From positions 1 through 64,000 of the forward strand of contig JAEUVU010000014.1 of the NCBI GenBank assembly GCA_016786725.1: 64,000 nt of DNA, written 5' to 3'. Position 1 is the first letter of the stretch. Each line of letters starts with the position of its first letter. Positions 25,293 to 34,900 of the stretch are shown here, in pieces. The notes beneath the pieces were generated by a model that did no database searches, was not told where the DNA came from, and saw only the letters and a program-made list of their open reading frames with translations. The DNA comes from Ferruginibacter sp. (GTDB lineage Bacteria > Bacteroidota > Bacteroidia > Chitinophagales > Chitinophagaceae). The translations under genes were made by a program, and so were the position numbers.

Positions 25293-28128
25293 TTAGCTTT
25301 TTCAGTTCATCTATCTGCACCTGCAGATTCTCTATTTGTTTGGTTTGATTTTGAATGATCTGTTGTTGCTCCTGAATGGCTTTTATAGCAATTACACTAA
25401 AATTTTGGTAATTGATAGCTTTATAATCGCTTTCTTTTTTTGTATCTACAAAATTGGGGAACACTTTCTCTACATCCTGTGCTATAAAACCATAGCTTAA
25501 CTGGTCGGTTGGCTTATTGCTTAAATAGTGATACTTCTTTGGTTGCAACAGGGCGATCCTTTGCAGCACATTCTCAACAGGTGCTATGTCTTTTTTTAAC
25601 CGCAAATCGGATACAGCAGTAAAAGCACCCGTTACATCACTAAAATACCCCCTTGCAGTACCATTAAAATACAGGTTTAAATCATCGCTGGCATCTGGGG
25701 CAATTAGCCAATAATTTGTGTTTGCTTTTCTTTCTAACCGGATACCAGCGGTATCATTACTTGGGTAAGCTTCTTTGGTTATTTTAATATGCAAATTGCT
25801 AACTGGCGTAGACCTACCTATCCCAACATTTACATTACTGCTGGCACTATTAACACCATCAATACTACCCAGCACCAGGCAATTGCTGCAGCCAACCACC
25901 GCTTGTGTACCTATTGCAGTTGCATTTGTTAAGCTTCCGGTACTAACATCTGCATAAGCCCCTATTAGAGTATTTTTTTTTCCGGTACTTACATTTTCCC
26001 CGGCGTAATTGCCTATTGCAGTACTAGAGTCACTTATTGCTTGTGTAAGTGCATTGTTGCCTATAGCCGTATTTGCATTGCCATTAATATTGTTTATTAA
26101 TGCAGCGCTACCTACTGCAGTGTTTTCGTAACCAAATCTATTTGCAGGTAATGCTAAATAACCAATGGCGGTATTGTCGCTTGCCTGGTTGGGCAAGGTT
26201 AAGTTTAACCCATTATCCCGTAATGCCCATACACCTACGGCGGTATTTCTTGAGTTACCAAAGCCGTTACCGGAGCCATTACTCATAGCTTCATAACCTA
26301 TTGCTATATTATGGCTGCCATAAGTTAATTTTCGCATTGCGTATTTGCCAATGGCTGTATTATATTGTTGCGATATGTTACTTGCCATAGCGCTATCGCC
26401 AATAGCCAAAGCATAAGTTGATTCATATTGCATAGCGGCATTTTTACCAATGGCCAAATTGTTGTTCATCTTTGACTTAAACAATGCACTATCTCCAATG
26501 GCAATATTATAATCTCCCGAAATATTGTTATACAAAGAATTTTGCCCAATTGCAATATTGAGCATCCCATCCTGATTAAACCCAAGTACACTACCTGTAC
26601 CAATAGCAATATTCCCAAAACCTGAAGCATTAGAATAAAGTGCCATCTTCCCTATTCCAATATTGTTGCTGCCAGATTTATTTCTTTTAAGTGCATTATA
26701 TCCTATAGCAGTATTGTAGTAGGCATCTGTGGTGGAATCTAACGCTTCATAACCTATGCCTACATTGTAAAAGCCACTAATATTTTGTGACAGTACCTTA
26801 TTACCAATAGCAGTATTTCCGTCACCTGTAGTGTTATTTGATAATGTCAAATAACCGAGTGCAGTATTTTCGTCGCCAAATTGATTTTTGCCAAGTGACT
26901 TTTGCCCCAAAGCCACATTATAGTTACCGCCTATATTATCCTTAAGCGCATAATTACCTATTGCAACATTTAATGAGCCGGTTGTGTTTGCATTCAAAGC
27001 GCTATGCCCAACACTTACATTCATAAACCCGGTAGTATTTTTTTCCATTGCATAATTGCCTATGGCAATTGAGCTGTCGGCATTGGTTTTGTTTAAGGCA
27101 TTGTGACCAATAGCAATAATATCGTTCCCGTTAATATTGTTTTGTAATGAATTGGTGCCTATAGACACATTGTTAAACCCATTTGTGTTTTTTGCCATGG
27201 CATTTATGCCCAATGCAATACTATTGGTGCCGGTAGAATTGTTTGCCAAGGCGCTGTCGCCAATAGCAATCATGTCTGAAGATTGATTCAGCCGAAGTGT
27301 GTTGTTGCCCAAGGCTATATTATTTTGGGTAAGAGAAGCTACACTATCCATAGCTTTATAACCAATACTTATGTTGTTCCTGCTTTCTGGAGATACCTGA
27401 AGGCTTTTATAACCCAAAGCTATATTTCCAAAACCCTGCCCATCGTTTTCCATAGCCTGGGCTCCAATGGCAATGTTTTCTTTTCCATTATTAAATAGAA
27501 AGAAGCTGTTTTTCTTTAATGATTTATTGCCTATTGCAATATTGTTAATATCTGCCACAAACAAAATGTTACTTGCTCCCATGGCACTGTCACCAATAGC
27601 TATATTATGCCTGCCTGCGCTGGCTACGCTAAATGCATCGCTACCCAAACCAATATTGGAAGTACCATTTACATTTTTTTGCCCTGAATTATTGCCAAAA
27701 AATACAATTTTGGAGCTGCTATTGATTACACCAGCCTTTATATTGTTTGTTCGTATCTGTAAAGGTTTATTATCTTTTGTGCCAATAAAGTTTACAGCAG
27801 TGTCTGTTAAAAGGTTGCCCTCTGTACTCCAGTTGATATCACTATTTGTGCCACCTTTTAAAAACAGCCAGGCACTTCCGGTATAATAACTAAAAGCTGC
27901 ACTGTCAGTATCATAAACCATTAGTCCGTTGGCAGGTGTTGCTATTGCAGCCCTTTGTGTAGCAGTTAGCCTTGGTATTAACAGGCCTTTTGCGGTGCTT
28001 TTTACATCCAGCAGGGCGCTGGCATTGGCGGTACTGCCGTCGGTATTAATAGCTACCGATTGGGCAAATATCTTTTTTGCCGTTATCGAGAAAAAGAATA
28101 AAAGCAAAATAATCTTGATACTTTTCAT
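25279..28128 (-). CDS. Secreted fibre protein 2: YadA-head-like repeats with S74 chaperone tail
   Basis: This 949-residue protein has a signal peptide (1-22, ending KIFAQ). From about residue 150 to 730 it is built of short repeats around (N/Y)xAIGxxAL, about 14 or more residues apart, like the left-handed beta-roll of YadA-type trimeric adhesin heads. The last 110 residues form an S74 intramolecular chaperone domain, with the Ser-Lys pair in SDLRLKKD, YGFIAQDVEKVFP, and a coiled-coil end. S74 domains assist trimer folding and then cut themselves off. It is probably a trimeric surface fibre. It is the distal gene of a pair with the paralogue 33 bases upstream. Confidence 0.87.
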   Translation of the reverse strand: MKSIKIILLLFFFSITAKKIFAQSVAINTDGSTANASALLDVKSTAKGLLIPRLTATQRAAIATPANGLMVYDTDSAAFSYYTGSAWLFLKGGTNSDINWSTEGNLLTDTAVNFIGTKDNKPLQIRTNNIKAGVINSSSKIVFFGNNSGQKNVNGTSNIGLGSDAFSVASAGRHNIAIGDSAMGASNILFVADINNIAIGNKSLKKNSFFLFNNGKENIAIGAQAMENDGQGFGNIALGYKSLQVSPESRNNISIGYKAMDSVASLTQNNIALGNNTLRLNQSSDMIAIGDSALANNSTGTNSIALGINAMAKNTNGFNNVSIGTNSLQNNINGNDIIAIGHNALNKTNADSSIAIGNYAMEKNTTGFMNVSVGHSALNANTTGSLNVAIGNYALKDNIGGNYNVALGQKSLGKNQFGDENTALGYLTLSNNTTGDGNTAIGNKVLSQNISGFYNVGIGYEALDSTTDAYYNTAIGYNALKRNKSGSNNIGIGKMALYSNASGFGNIAIGTGSVLGFNQDGMLNIAIGQNSLYNNISGDYNIAIGDSALFKSKMNNNLAIGKNAAMQYESTYALAIGDSAMASNISQQYNTAIGKYAMRKLTYGSHNIAIGYEAMSNGSGNGFGNSRNTAVGVWALRDNGLNLTLPNQASDNTAIGYLALPANRFGYENTAVGSAALINNINGNANTAIGNNALTQAISDSSTAIGNYAGENVSTGKKNTLIGAYADVSTGSLTNATAIGTQAVVGCSNCLVLGSIDGVNSASSNVNVGIGRSTPVSNLHIKITKEAYPSNDTAGIRLERKANTNYWLIAPDASDDLNLYFNGTARGYFSDVTGAFTAVSDLRLKKDIAPVENVLQRIALLQPKKYHYLSNKPTDQLSYGFIAQDVEKVFPNFVDTKKESDYKAINYQNFSVIAIKAIQEQQQIIQNQTKQIENLQVQIDELKKLIKKD

Positions 28129-28161
28129 AATTAATTGTGTTGACTTTATTTTTCCGGATTG

Positions 28162-30777
28162 TCAGTCTTTCTTTAATAGTTTTTTTATTTCGTCAATTTG
28201 CGATTGTAAATTTTCAATGATCTTTTGTTGCTCCTGTAACCCTTTGATGGCCAGCACGGTAAAATACTGGTAGTTGATGCCCAGTCTTTTTTCGCCGTCT
28301 TTCATTTCTGTTTCTTTAACCGCATCCGGAAAAATCTTTTGTATATCCTGTGCCATAAAACCATAGCTAAGTGCATCGGCGCTGCTGTTATCTAAATAGC
28401 GGTATTGATAAGCCTCCAGTTTATTGATGTTTGTTAATGCGGGGCCAAGCAAAGCGATGTCTTTTTTTAAGCGCCTGTCGGATGGAGTGTACACCCCGCC
28501 TGCATTGCCATAAGTGCCTTTTAAGCTGCCGTTGTAATACAGCAGAAGGTCGGAGCTGGCGGCGGTGGTAACATACCAGTCCCAATGGTTGGTGTTTGCA
28601 GATGATTCGATACCGATACCATTTTGCACTCCTGTTTGTTTCACCTGAAGGCGGCTGTCGTTGCTGCTCGTTAAGGGTTGTTTGTTGATGCCCATTTCAC
28701 CGCTGGCAGTATGAATGCGTATGTTCCAGCTGCTAGTTCCGTAATTATAAAACGAGAGGAAATTATCGGTTTCCATACCCAGAAAACCTTTATCTGCGGT
28801 GCCTGCATTGTTGGTCCAGGTAATACCATGTGCAAGGCTGCTTACAAGATTACCTTTAAATCGTAAGCGGCCATTACCAATTTCCAGTTTTTCAGAAGGG
28901 GCAGTTACACCAATGCCAACTTTGGTATCTGTAGTAGCACTGTTAATGCCGTTGATAGAACCTAATACCATGCTGTTGCTGGCACCTACCATGGCATCGG
29001 CACCTATTGCGGTGGCGTTGCTTAATGCATTTGATTGTACATTACTGCCCGAACCAATTGCCGTATTTGAACTGCCGGTGGTATTGGTACTTAAAGAACT
29101 ATAACCTATAGCCGTATTTGAATTTCCTGTGGTATTGTTGTACAAAGCCTGGTAACCAAAAGCATGGTTAAGGCCTCCAAAAGTATTGTTGCGTAAGGCG
29201 GTACTTCCAACAGCAGTATTTCCGATACCAAAGTTCGACATGAGCGCTTCATTACCGATTGCTGAATTATTTTCGCCGGTTGTATTGGCAAATAATGATT
29301 TGTATCCTATGGCGATGTTTCTTATTCCCGGATAAGTTCCGTTAAAATTGTAGGAAGCCGAATCGCCGATTGCAATGTTCCTGGTGTCGTTAACAGTGCT
29401 ATGTAAAGCAGCAGTGCCAATGGCAATATGGCTAAATCCGGCTGCGTTGCTATTTAATGCTTCATGACCTATAGCTATATTGTAACTGCCGTTATTATTA
29501 TTCTTCAGAGCCGAGTATCCCATTGCAATGTTCGACTGGCCGGTTGTATTGCTTTGCAATGCAAATGCTCCATTGGCAGCGTTATAACTTCCTGAAGTAT
29601 TGTCTGATAAGGCGCCGTTTCCAGAAGCAATATTGAAACTGCCAGATATATTTTTAGAAAGGCTAAATGCACCTATGGCTGTATTACCCGAAGTGGTTGT
29701 GTTTTTAGCTAAAGCACTGCTTCCGATAGCTGTATTGTTACTGCCAGTTGTGTTGGCATACAGTGTCCTGTCTCCAACAGCTGTATTGTCAGCTGCCTGA
29801 GTTGTAAATACAGCACCTATTCCGTTGTTATATAGTGCACTATCCCCGATAGCAACAAGATTACTCCTGTTAATATTGTTATACAAAGCACTTACTCCTA
29901 TAGCAATATTAGAACTGCCGTTATTATTATTCTTCAGAGCCGAGTATCCCATTGCAATGTTCGACTGGCCGGTTGTATTGCTTTGCAATGCAAATGCTCC
30001 ATTGGCAGCATTATAACTTCCTGAAGTATTGTCTGATAAGGCGCCGTTTCCAGAAGCAACATTGAAGCTGCCAGACAAATTTTTAGAGAGGCTAAATGCA
30101 CCTATGGCTGTATTACCCGAAGTGGCTGTGTTTTTAGCTAAAGCACTGCTTCCGATAGCTGTATTGTTACTGCCAGTTGTGTTGGCATACAGTGTCCTGT
30201 CTCCAACAGCTGTATTGTCAGCTGCCTGAGTTGTAAATACAGCACCTATTCCGTTGTTGTACAAAGCACTGTCGCCCACAGCAACACTAATCCAGCCTGG
30301 CGGATTATTTTTTAAAGTGCCCCTGCCCAATGATATTGAACCGGTGGTATCAATTTTACCGGCCAGCCCATTGTTAATCCTGAAAACAAGCGGTCTGTTA
30401 TCAGTAGTACCCAAAAAATTAGTTGTTGCATTGATGCCGGCATTTCCTTTGGTTGTCCAGCCGGTTGTTGCGCTGCCTGTTTCTTTTAGTAAAAACTTTG
30501 CCCACATACTGCCCGTCCACATATAAAACCCGGTACTGTCGGGCATTTGGGCTGTATTGCCGTTTGTATTAATTACAATCAGCCCGGTTGCCGGAGAAGC
30601 AACCGTTGTTACATCTGTTGGCGAAAGCAGGTTTACCCTCGTAAGCAATACGCCCCTGTTTGATGCGCTTACTTCTAACATGGCGCTGGCATGAGGGGTA
30701 TTAGTGCCGATACCTACATTTTGTGCAAGGCATATTGCAGAAAAAAATGTTGCGCAAATAAGCAGAAGAGTTTTCAT
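28162..30777 (-). CDS. Secreted fibre protein 1: YadA-head-like repeats with S74 chaperone tail
   Basis: This 871-residue paralogue of the next gene has a signal peptide (1-18, ending CLAQ) and many NTAIGxxAL-type repeats. It ends in an S74 domain (Ser-Lys in SDRRLKKD, then YGFMAQDIQKIFP) and a terminal coiled coil. A block of about 143 residues is duplicated: the DNA of about 29493-29833 is nearly identical to 29922-30262. It probably forms a trimeric surface fibre whose tail is released by self-cleavage. Its start overlaps the stop of a small upstream gene by four bases, so the two are translationally coupled. No phage structural or packaging gene is nearby, so this is a chromosomal surface protein. 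Confidence 0.87.
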   Translation of the reverse strand: MKTLLLICATFFSAICLAQNVGIGTNTPHASAMLEVSASNRGVLLTRVNLLSPTDVTTVASPATGLIVINTNGNTAQMPDSTGFYMWTGSMWAKFLLKETGSATTGWTTKGNAGINATTNFLGTTDNRPLVFRINNGLAGKIDTTGSISLGRGTLKNNPPGWISVAVGDSALYNNGIGAVFTTQAADNTAVGDRTLYANTTGSNNTAIGSSALAKNTATSGNTAIGAFSLSKNLSGSFNVASGNGALSDNTSGSYNAANGAFALQSNTTGQSNIAMGYSALKNNNNGSSNIAIGVSALYNNINRSNLVAIGDSALYNNGIGAVFTTQAADNTAVGDRTLYANTTGSNNTAIGSSALAKNTTTSGNTAIGAFSLSKNISGSFNIASGNGALSDNTSGSYNAANGAFALQSNTTGQSNIAMGYSALKNNNNGSYNIAIGHEALNSNAAGFSHIAIGTAALHSTVNDTRNIAIGDSASYNFNGTYPGIRNIAIGYKSLFANTTGENNSAIGNEALMSNFGIGNTAVGSTALRNNTFGGLNHAFGYQALYNNTTGNSNTAIGYSSLSTNTTGSSNTAIGSGSNVQSNALSNATAIGADAMVGASNSMVLGSINGINSATTDTKVGIGVTAPSEKLEIGNGRLRFKGNLVSSLAHGITWTNNAGTADKGFLGMETDNFLSFYNYGTSSWNIRIHTASGEMGINKQPLTSSNDSRLQVKQTGVQNGIGIESSANTNHWDWYVTTAASSDLLLYYNGSLKGTYGNAGGVYTPSDRRLKKDIALLGPALTNINKLEAYQYRYLDNSSADALSYGFMAQDIQKIFPDAVKETEMKDGEKRLGINYQYFTVLAIKGLQEQQKIIENLQSQIDEIKKLLKKD
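29493..30262. repeat. Direct duplication of about 340 bp at a 429-bp offset inside fibre gene 1
   Basis: About 29493-29833 and 29922-30262 are nearly identical, with a few substitutions, and offset by 429 bases (143 codons), so the reading frame is kept. It marks recent expansion of the repeat head and a site prone to recombination. Confidence 0.85.
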
Positions 30778-31025
30778 TGCTGGCTTAGTTTTATATTTTT
30801 TAAGATTGTTTCAAAATCGGTTTCCACTTTTATGTTTATGGAGCTGGTGGATATTTCGCTGATGTCAATGGCATTGTTGCCTTCTTCAAGCATTACTTTT
30901 TTAAGTACCTCTCCCTCGGCTGATAATATGGAAGCAGTTGTTACTGTGTTTGCATTCGGAATATTTACTTTTATCCACCTGCCCTTGTGCTGCAGCTCTG
31001 CCTTTATGGTTATTTCTTTATTCAT
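30774..31025 (-). CDS. Small protein of unknown function resembling a free T9SS C-terminal domain
   Basis: This 83-residue protein has no signal peptide and no membrane segment. It starts at 31025 (MNKEITIKAELQHKGRWIKV); a longer frame to 31064 adds an unconvincing leader. Its second half (SAEGEVLKKVMLEEGNNAIDISEIS, then a strand) resembles in pattern the end of T9SS type A sorting domains, but as a stand-alone cytoplasmic protein. The stop overlaps the start of fibre gene 1 (ATGA), so they form an operon. It could be an accessory factor for the fibres. I do not recognise a named family; the likeness is by eye. Confidence 0.6.
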   Translation of the reverse strand: MNKEITIKAELQHKGRWIKVNIPNANTVTTASILSAEGEVLKKVMLEEGNNAIDISEISTSSINIKVETDFETILKNIKLSQQ

Positions 31026-31068
31026 TTTCAGAAACTCCAACCAGGTAATTAAGATATTTTGCAAAAGT

Positions 31069-31154
31069 TGTCAGGTTGAGCTTGTCGAAACCGGTGTAAT
31101 CAGGAAAAGAGCTTTTTTATTTGAAGCCCCGCCTTCGACAAGCTCAGGCTGACA
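31069..31154. repeat. Dispersed palindrome, family A, copy 2
   Basis: TGTCAGGTTGAGCTTGTCGA at the left is matched by TTCGACAAGCTCAGGCTGACA at the right, around a loop of about 45 bases. It lies between the LytTR regulator and the fibre operon. The remaining bases to 31275 show no gene. Confidence 0.85.
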
Positions 31155-31275
31155 GCATAAAAATGCAATGCCTGTTTGGTAAGATGAAATTACAGCGGCA
31201 CCACATGCCTGCACAGGGCAAAAAAGTATCTGTAAATGAAAAATTAGGAATCGGTATTGATGCCTGAGAATTTGG

Positions 31276-31989
31276 CTACCGGGTTTTAAGCGCCCGTAAA
31301 AAATCGCTCTTTTTACGCCTGCTTATTTCTACCCGGTGGTTATCTGTCAGCATGATAAAATCACCATCATTGCTGTTAACCGATTCAACATGATTGAGGT
31401 TGATGAGATGCGACTGATGCACCCGGTAAAAACCCTGATCCGAAAGCAGGGTATCATACTCGCCCAATGTTTTGCACACGATAAGTTTAGGGCGGTTGGT
31501 AAAATAAAAATGTGAGTAATTGTTGTGTGCTTCAATGTGGATGATATCATCGGTATTGATGATGAGCAGTTCCTGCGAAACCGGGAGCGTTATTTTGTTT
31601 TGTGCAGGCTTTTTATTTTCGGAAGTTTTTTTGGCAGCCATGCATTTTTGTATGGCGTCATACACATCCTGGGGCGAAAGTGGTTTTACCAGGTAATCGG
31701 TTGCCGATGCTTTCAGGGCAGGCAGTGCATATTTTTCATGAGCTGTGGTGAAGATCACATAAAACTTTCTTTCAGGAAAATGTTTCAGCAGGTCGAGCCC
31801 GCTCATTTCAGGCATCTCTACATCTAAAAAAACAATATCGGGCTGCAGGGCCTCTATCTCTTCAATGGCAACAGATGCTTTTACATTACTGCCGCAAAGC
31901 ACAACCTGTTCTGCAAATTTCTTTTTAAGCATGGCAGCCAATGCATCCACAGCGTGTTGTTCATCGTCGGCTATGTAACAGGTGAGCAT
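31276..31989 (-). CDS. LytTR family response regulator
   Basis: This 237-residue protein has an N-terminal receiver domain, with the acidic pair near residues 8-9, the phosphate-accepting Asp56 in FLDVEMPEMSG, and the lysine in YLVKPLSP. A C-terminal LytTR DNA-binding domain follows (about 135-237), including EAHNNYSHFYF and YRVHQSHLINLNHV. It lies 2 bases downstream of the sensor kinase gene and should be its partner. The fibre operon downstream, in the same direction, is a plausible target, but no binding site was identified. Confidence 0.94.
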   Translation of the reverse strand: MLTCYIADDEQHAVDALAAMLKKKFAEQVVLCGSNVKASVAIEEIEALQPDIVFLDVEMPEMSGLDLLKHFPERKFYVIFTTAHEKYALPALKASATDYLVKPLSPQDVYDAIQKCMAAKKTSENKKPAQNKITLPVSQELLIINTDDIIHIEAHNNYSHFYFTNRPKLIVCKTLGEYDTLLSDQGFYRVHQSHLINLNHVESVNSNDGDFIMLTDNHRVEISRRKKSDFLRALKTR

Positions 31990-31991
31990 AT

Positions 31992-34900
31992 TTATTTTGT
32001 TTGTAATGGTAAAGTTATAATAACAGTTGTTCCGGTGGCCAAACCATTTTCTGTTTTATCAACAATAGAAATACTGGCTTCCTGCTTTGTCGTTTCCATC
32101 AACCGGTTAATACGTTGTTGCGTAATTTCAATGCCCAGAGATTTTTTTTCTTCTGTAGAAGTTTGTGTTTTTGGCTGCCTGCCAACGCCGTCATCATCAA
32201 TAACGCAAATGAGTTTGTCATCCTGCCTTTCAACTGTAATGTTCAAATTTCCTTTTGTTTGTTTTTTATTTAATCCGTGCCAGATGGCATTTTCAATGAA
32301 GGGCTGCATCAGCATGGGCGGTATCATGGTTTTCCCCTGGTCAAGCGTTTCGGCTATTTTAATGCTGTAATCAAACTGGCCGTTGCTGCGGCGGTGTTCC
32401 AGTTCAATGTATATTTTCAACACATCAATTTCTTCTTTTAAAGATACCAGGTCTTTTCTTGAGTTTTCAAGGATGGCCCTCATCAGTTTGGCAAATTTGG
32501 CAAGATATTCTGCGGCGTCTTCTTCTTTATTTTCCCAGATATATTTTTGAACCGAGTTTAGTGAATTAAAAATGAAATGGGGGTTCATCTGGCTGCGCAG
32601 AGATGCCAGCTCCAGCTGCGCCATTTGTTCATTGATCTTGTTCAGTTCCTCTTTTTTACGCCTTATGTCTTCTTCCGCTTCAATAGAAACCAGCCTGGCA
32701 GCCATCATAGTGGCGATGGTGGTAAGTATCTGCAGGTGCTGTTGGGTATAATAATCTTTGGCAAAATCTTCGCTGTCAATCACACTGATGAGTTCACCAT
32801 CATAAAGTGCCGGTACGCACAGTTCGCTATATCTTGTTAATACATCGGCCCGGTAGCGGGGATCTTTTGATGTGTCTGCCAGCATAATGGGTTTTTTGGT
32901 AGCAGCAACGTGGCCCACAATTCCCTGCCACAATTCAACATTAAAAGGCTCTTTATCTATTTCCTCCAGCGAGCCATTGGGTCCGTAACCTGCTTTTTGC
33001 AGTAAAACTGTTTTGTCATCGTTCCATAAAAAGATCATGCAATTGGCAAAGCCCAGTTTATGTATCAGGTTTTTTGCAACATCCCATATAACTTCTTCCT
33101 GCGTGTGTTTATCAGCCAGTGAAATGCTGAAAAAATTCACGATCTGTTCAAACTCCAGTTGCTGTTTGTATTGCTCCAGGTTAAGTTGCTGCACTTTTGT
33201 TTTTTCGCTGTTTATTCTTTTCAGGTTGTTGATGCGCCACCTGTAAAATAAAATACCGCCGCCCAGCAATATCAGCGCTGCCACCAATTTAAACCACCAA
33301 TGCTGCCACAGGGCATGTTTAATAACAAATGGATAAACTGTTTCGGTACCGTAAGCGGGGTCGCCTTTTTTTCGGGCCCTCACCTTAAACGTGTAATCTC
33401 CGGGCGGCAGGTTTGTAAACAGAACTTTTCGCTGGGTGCCGGCATCTACCCATTTTTTACTCAGGCCATCCAGCATGTATGAAAACTCGATGGCGCCGGT
33501 TTCGAAATCTATTGTGGTAAATTCAAATTCAAAATTGTTGTCAGCGTATTTTGCAGACACAGCCCCTGTATTATGCAAAGGCAGTTTTTCTGTATTTACT
33601 TTAGCGCTGGTAATAAGGGTTTTTAAACGGATGCTTTTGTATGCTGTATCAAAAAAAACGATACTGCTGTTAAATCCCACAACCGGCCTGCCGTTTATTT
33701 CATCAATTTGCTGGCGATAATAGTTGTCGTCTAAAGCAGGAGGAAGTTCAATATTCCTGAACGTTTGTGTGGTTGTATTGTAAATAAAGATACCTGCATT
33801 GCCACGCCCCCAGAGCTCATTACTTTTTATTTTCTTTATTGAATATACATAGCTTGAAGACAATCCATGCGACCTGTTATAGTTAATGAATTTCTTTCTG
33901 GAAGGGACATATCCGGTAAGGCCCGCCATAGTGCCCACAAAAACAGTATCGCCCGAAACCGAAAGGCTGCTGCACCTGTTCAATGTTTCGTAAGCGGTGG
34001 TAAACGGCTGGCGGTGGGATGAGAATGACTTTGTGCCGGTATCAAACGAAAACAAACCGTATTTTATATTGGCTATCCAGATGGTTTTACCCGATATAGC
34101 AATGCCGAGGCTGGGCGACAACTGTGGAAACGAACTGTTTTCAATATCATTGCCGGTAAAGCGGTTTGTATAGTATGTAACGGCTAAAGTGTTTTTATCT
34201 ACAAAAGCAAGGCCGTCTTCTACACCCAACCATATATTGCCTGCGTCATCAAATGCAGCGCAATTAATTTGTTTTTTTACATCCATCTCCGTTTTCCATT
34301 GCCCCGCTGAGGTAAAGGTGGTAATAAACCGGTTTAAAAAACAATACACATCGCCATTTTTGCTTTGCAACAGTGAACTATAATAAGAGGAAGATGTGTA
34401 GTGGGTTTTACCCTGTAGTAGTTTTACTGCCTGTTGCTTTTCGGCATCGTACTGTATTAGTTTACAGGCTTTGTCATCTGCCAGCAACCAGGCCATATTT
34501 TTTTGTGTATTGTCCTGCATCGCTCTTTGTATAAAATACCTGGGTATGTTTTCTATTGGTTTGTGTTGAACGATGGTGTTGCCGGAATTTAACCTGCACA
34601 ACCCGTTTTGTGTACCCAGCCAGAGGTTTTTATCCAGGCTCAGCAACGAATGATAAACAGATAGCGGAACGTTATTGGCCTGCTTAGACCAGGGTGTTAT
34701 TTTTTGGGTTATAATATCGAACAGGAAAAGTTTTTTATTATAAGTACCGCAGAGTATATAATTGCCCTGGTATGGGGTAATGCACATCAGCTGATCGCAA
34801 ATACCCTCGTTGCTATTATTAAGTATAATAAAATCTGTATCGTTTGTGGCAATCATCAATCCCTCGCTGGTAGCAGCATACAGCTTATTACTATACTTCA

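Noticed and set aside
25279..30777. Prophage tail genes
   Set aside because: S74 tails suggest phage, but both proteins have signal peptides, there are no capsid, packaging or integrase genes, and the neighbours are host genes.
30691..31152. 153-residue plus-strand frame opposite the small protein gene
   Set aside because: It is antisense to a signal peptide and a coupled small gene and includes a palindrome; no family features.
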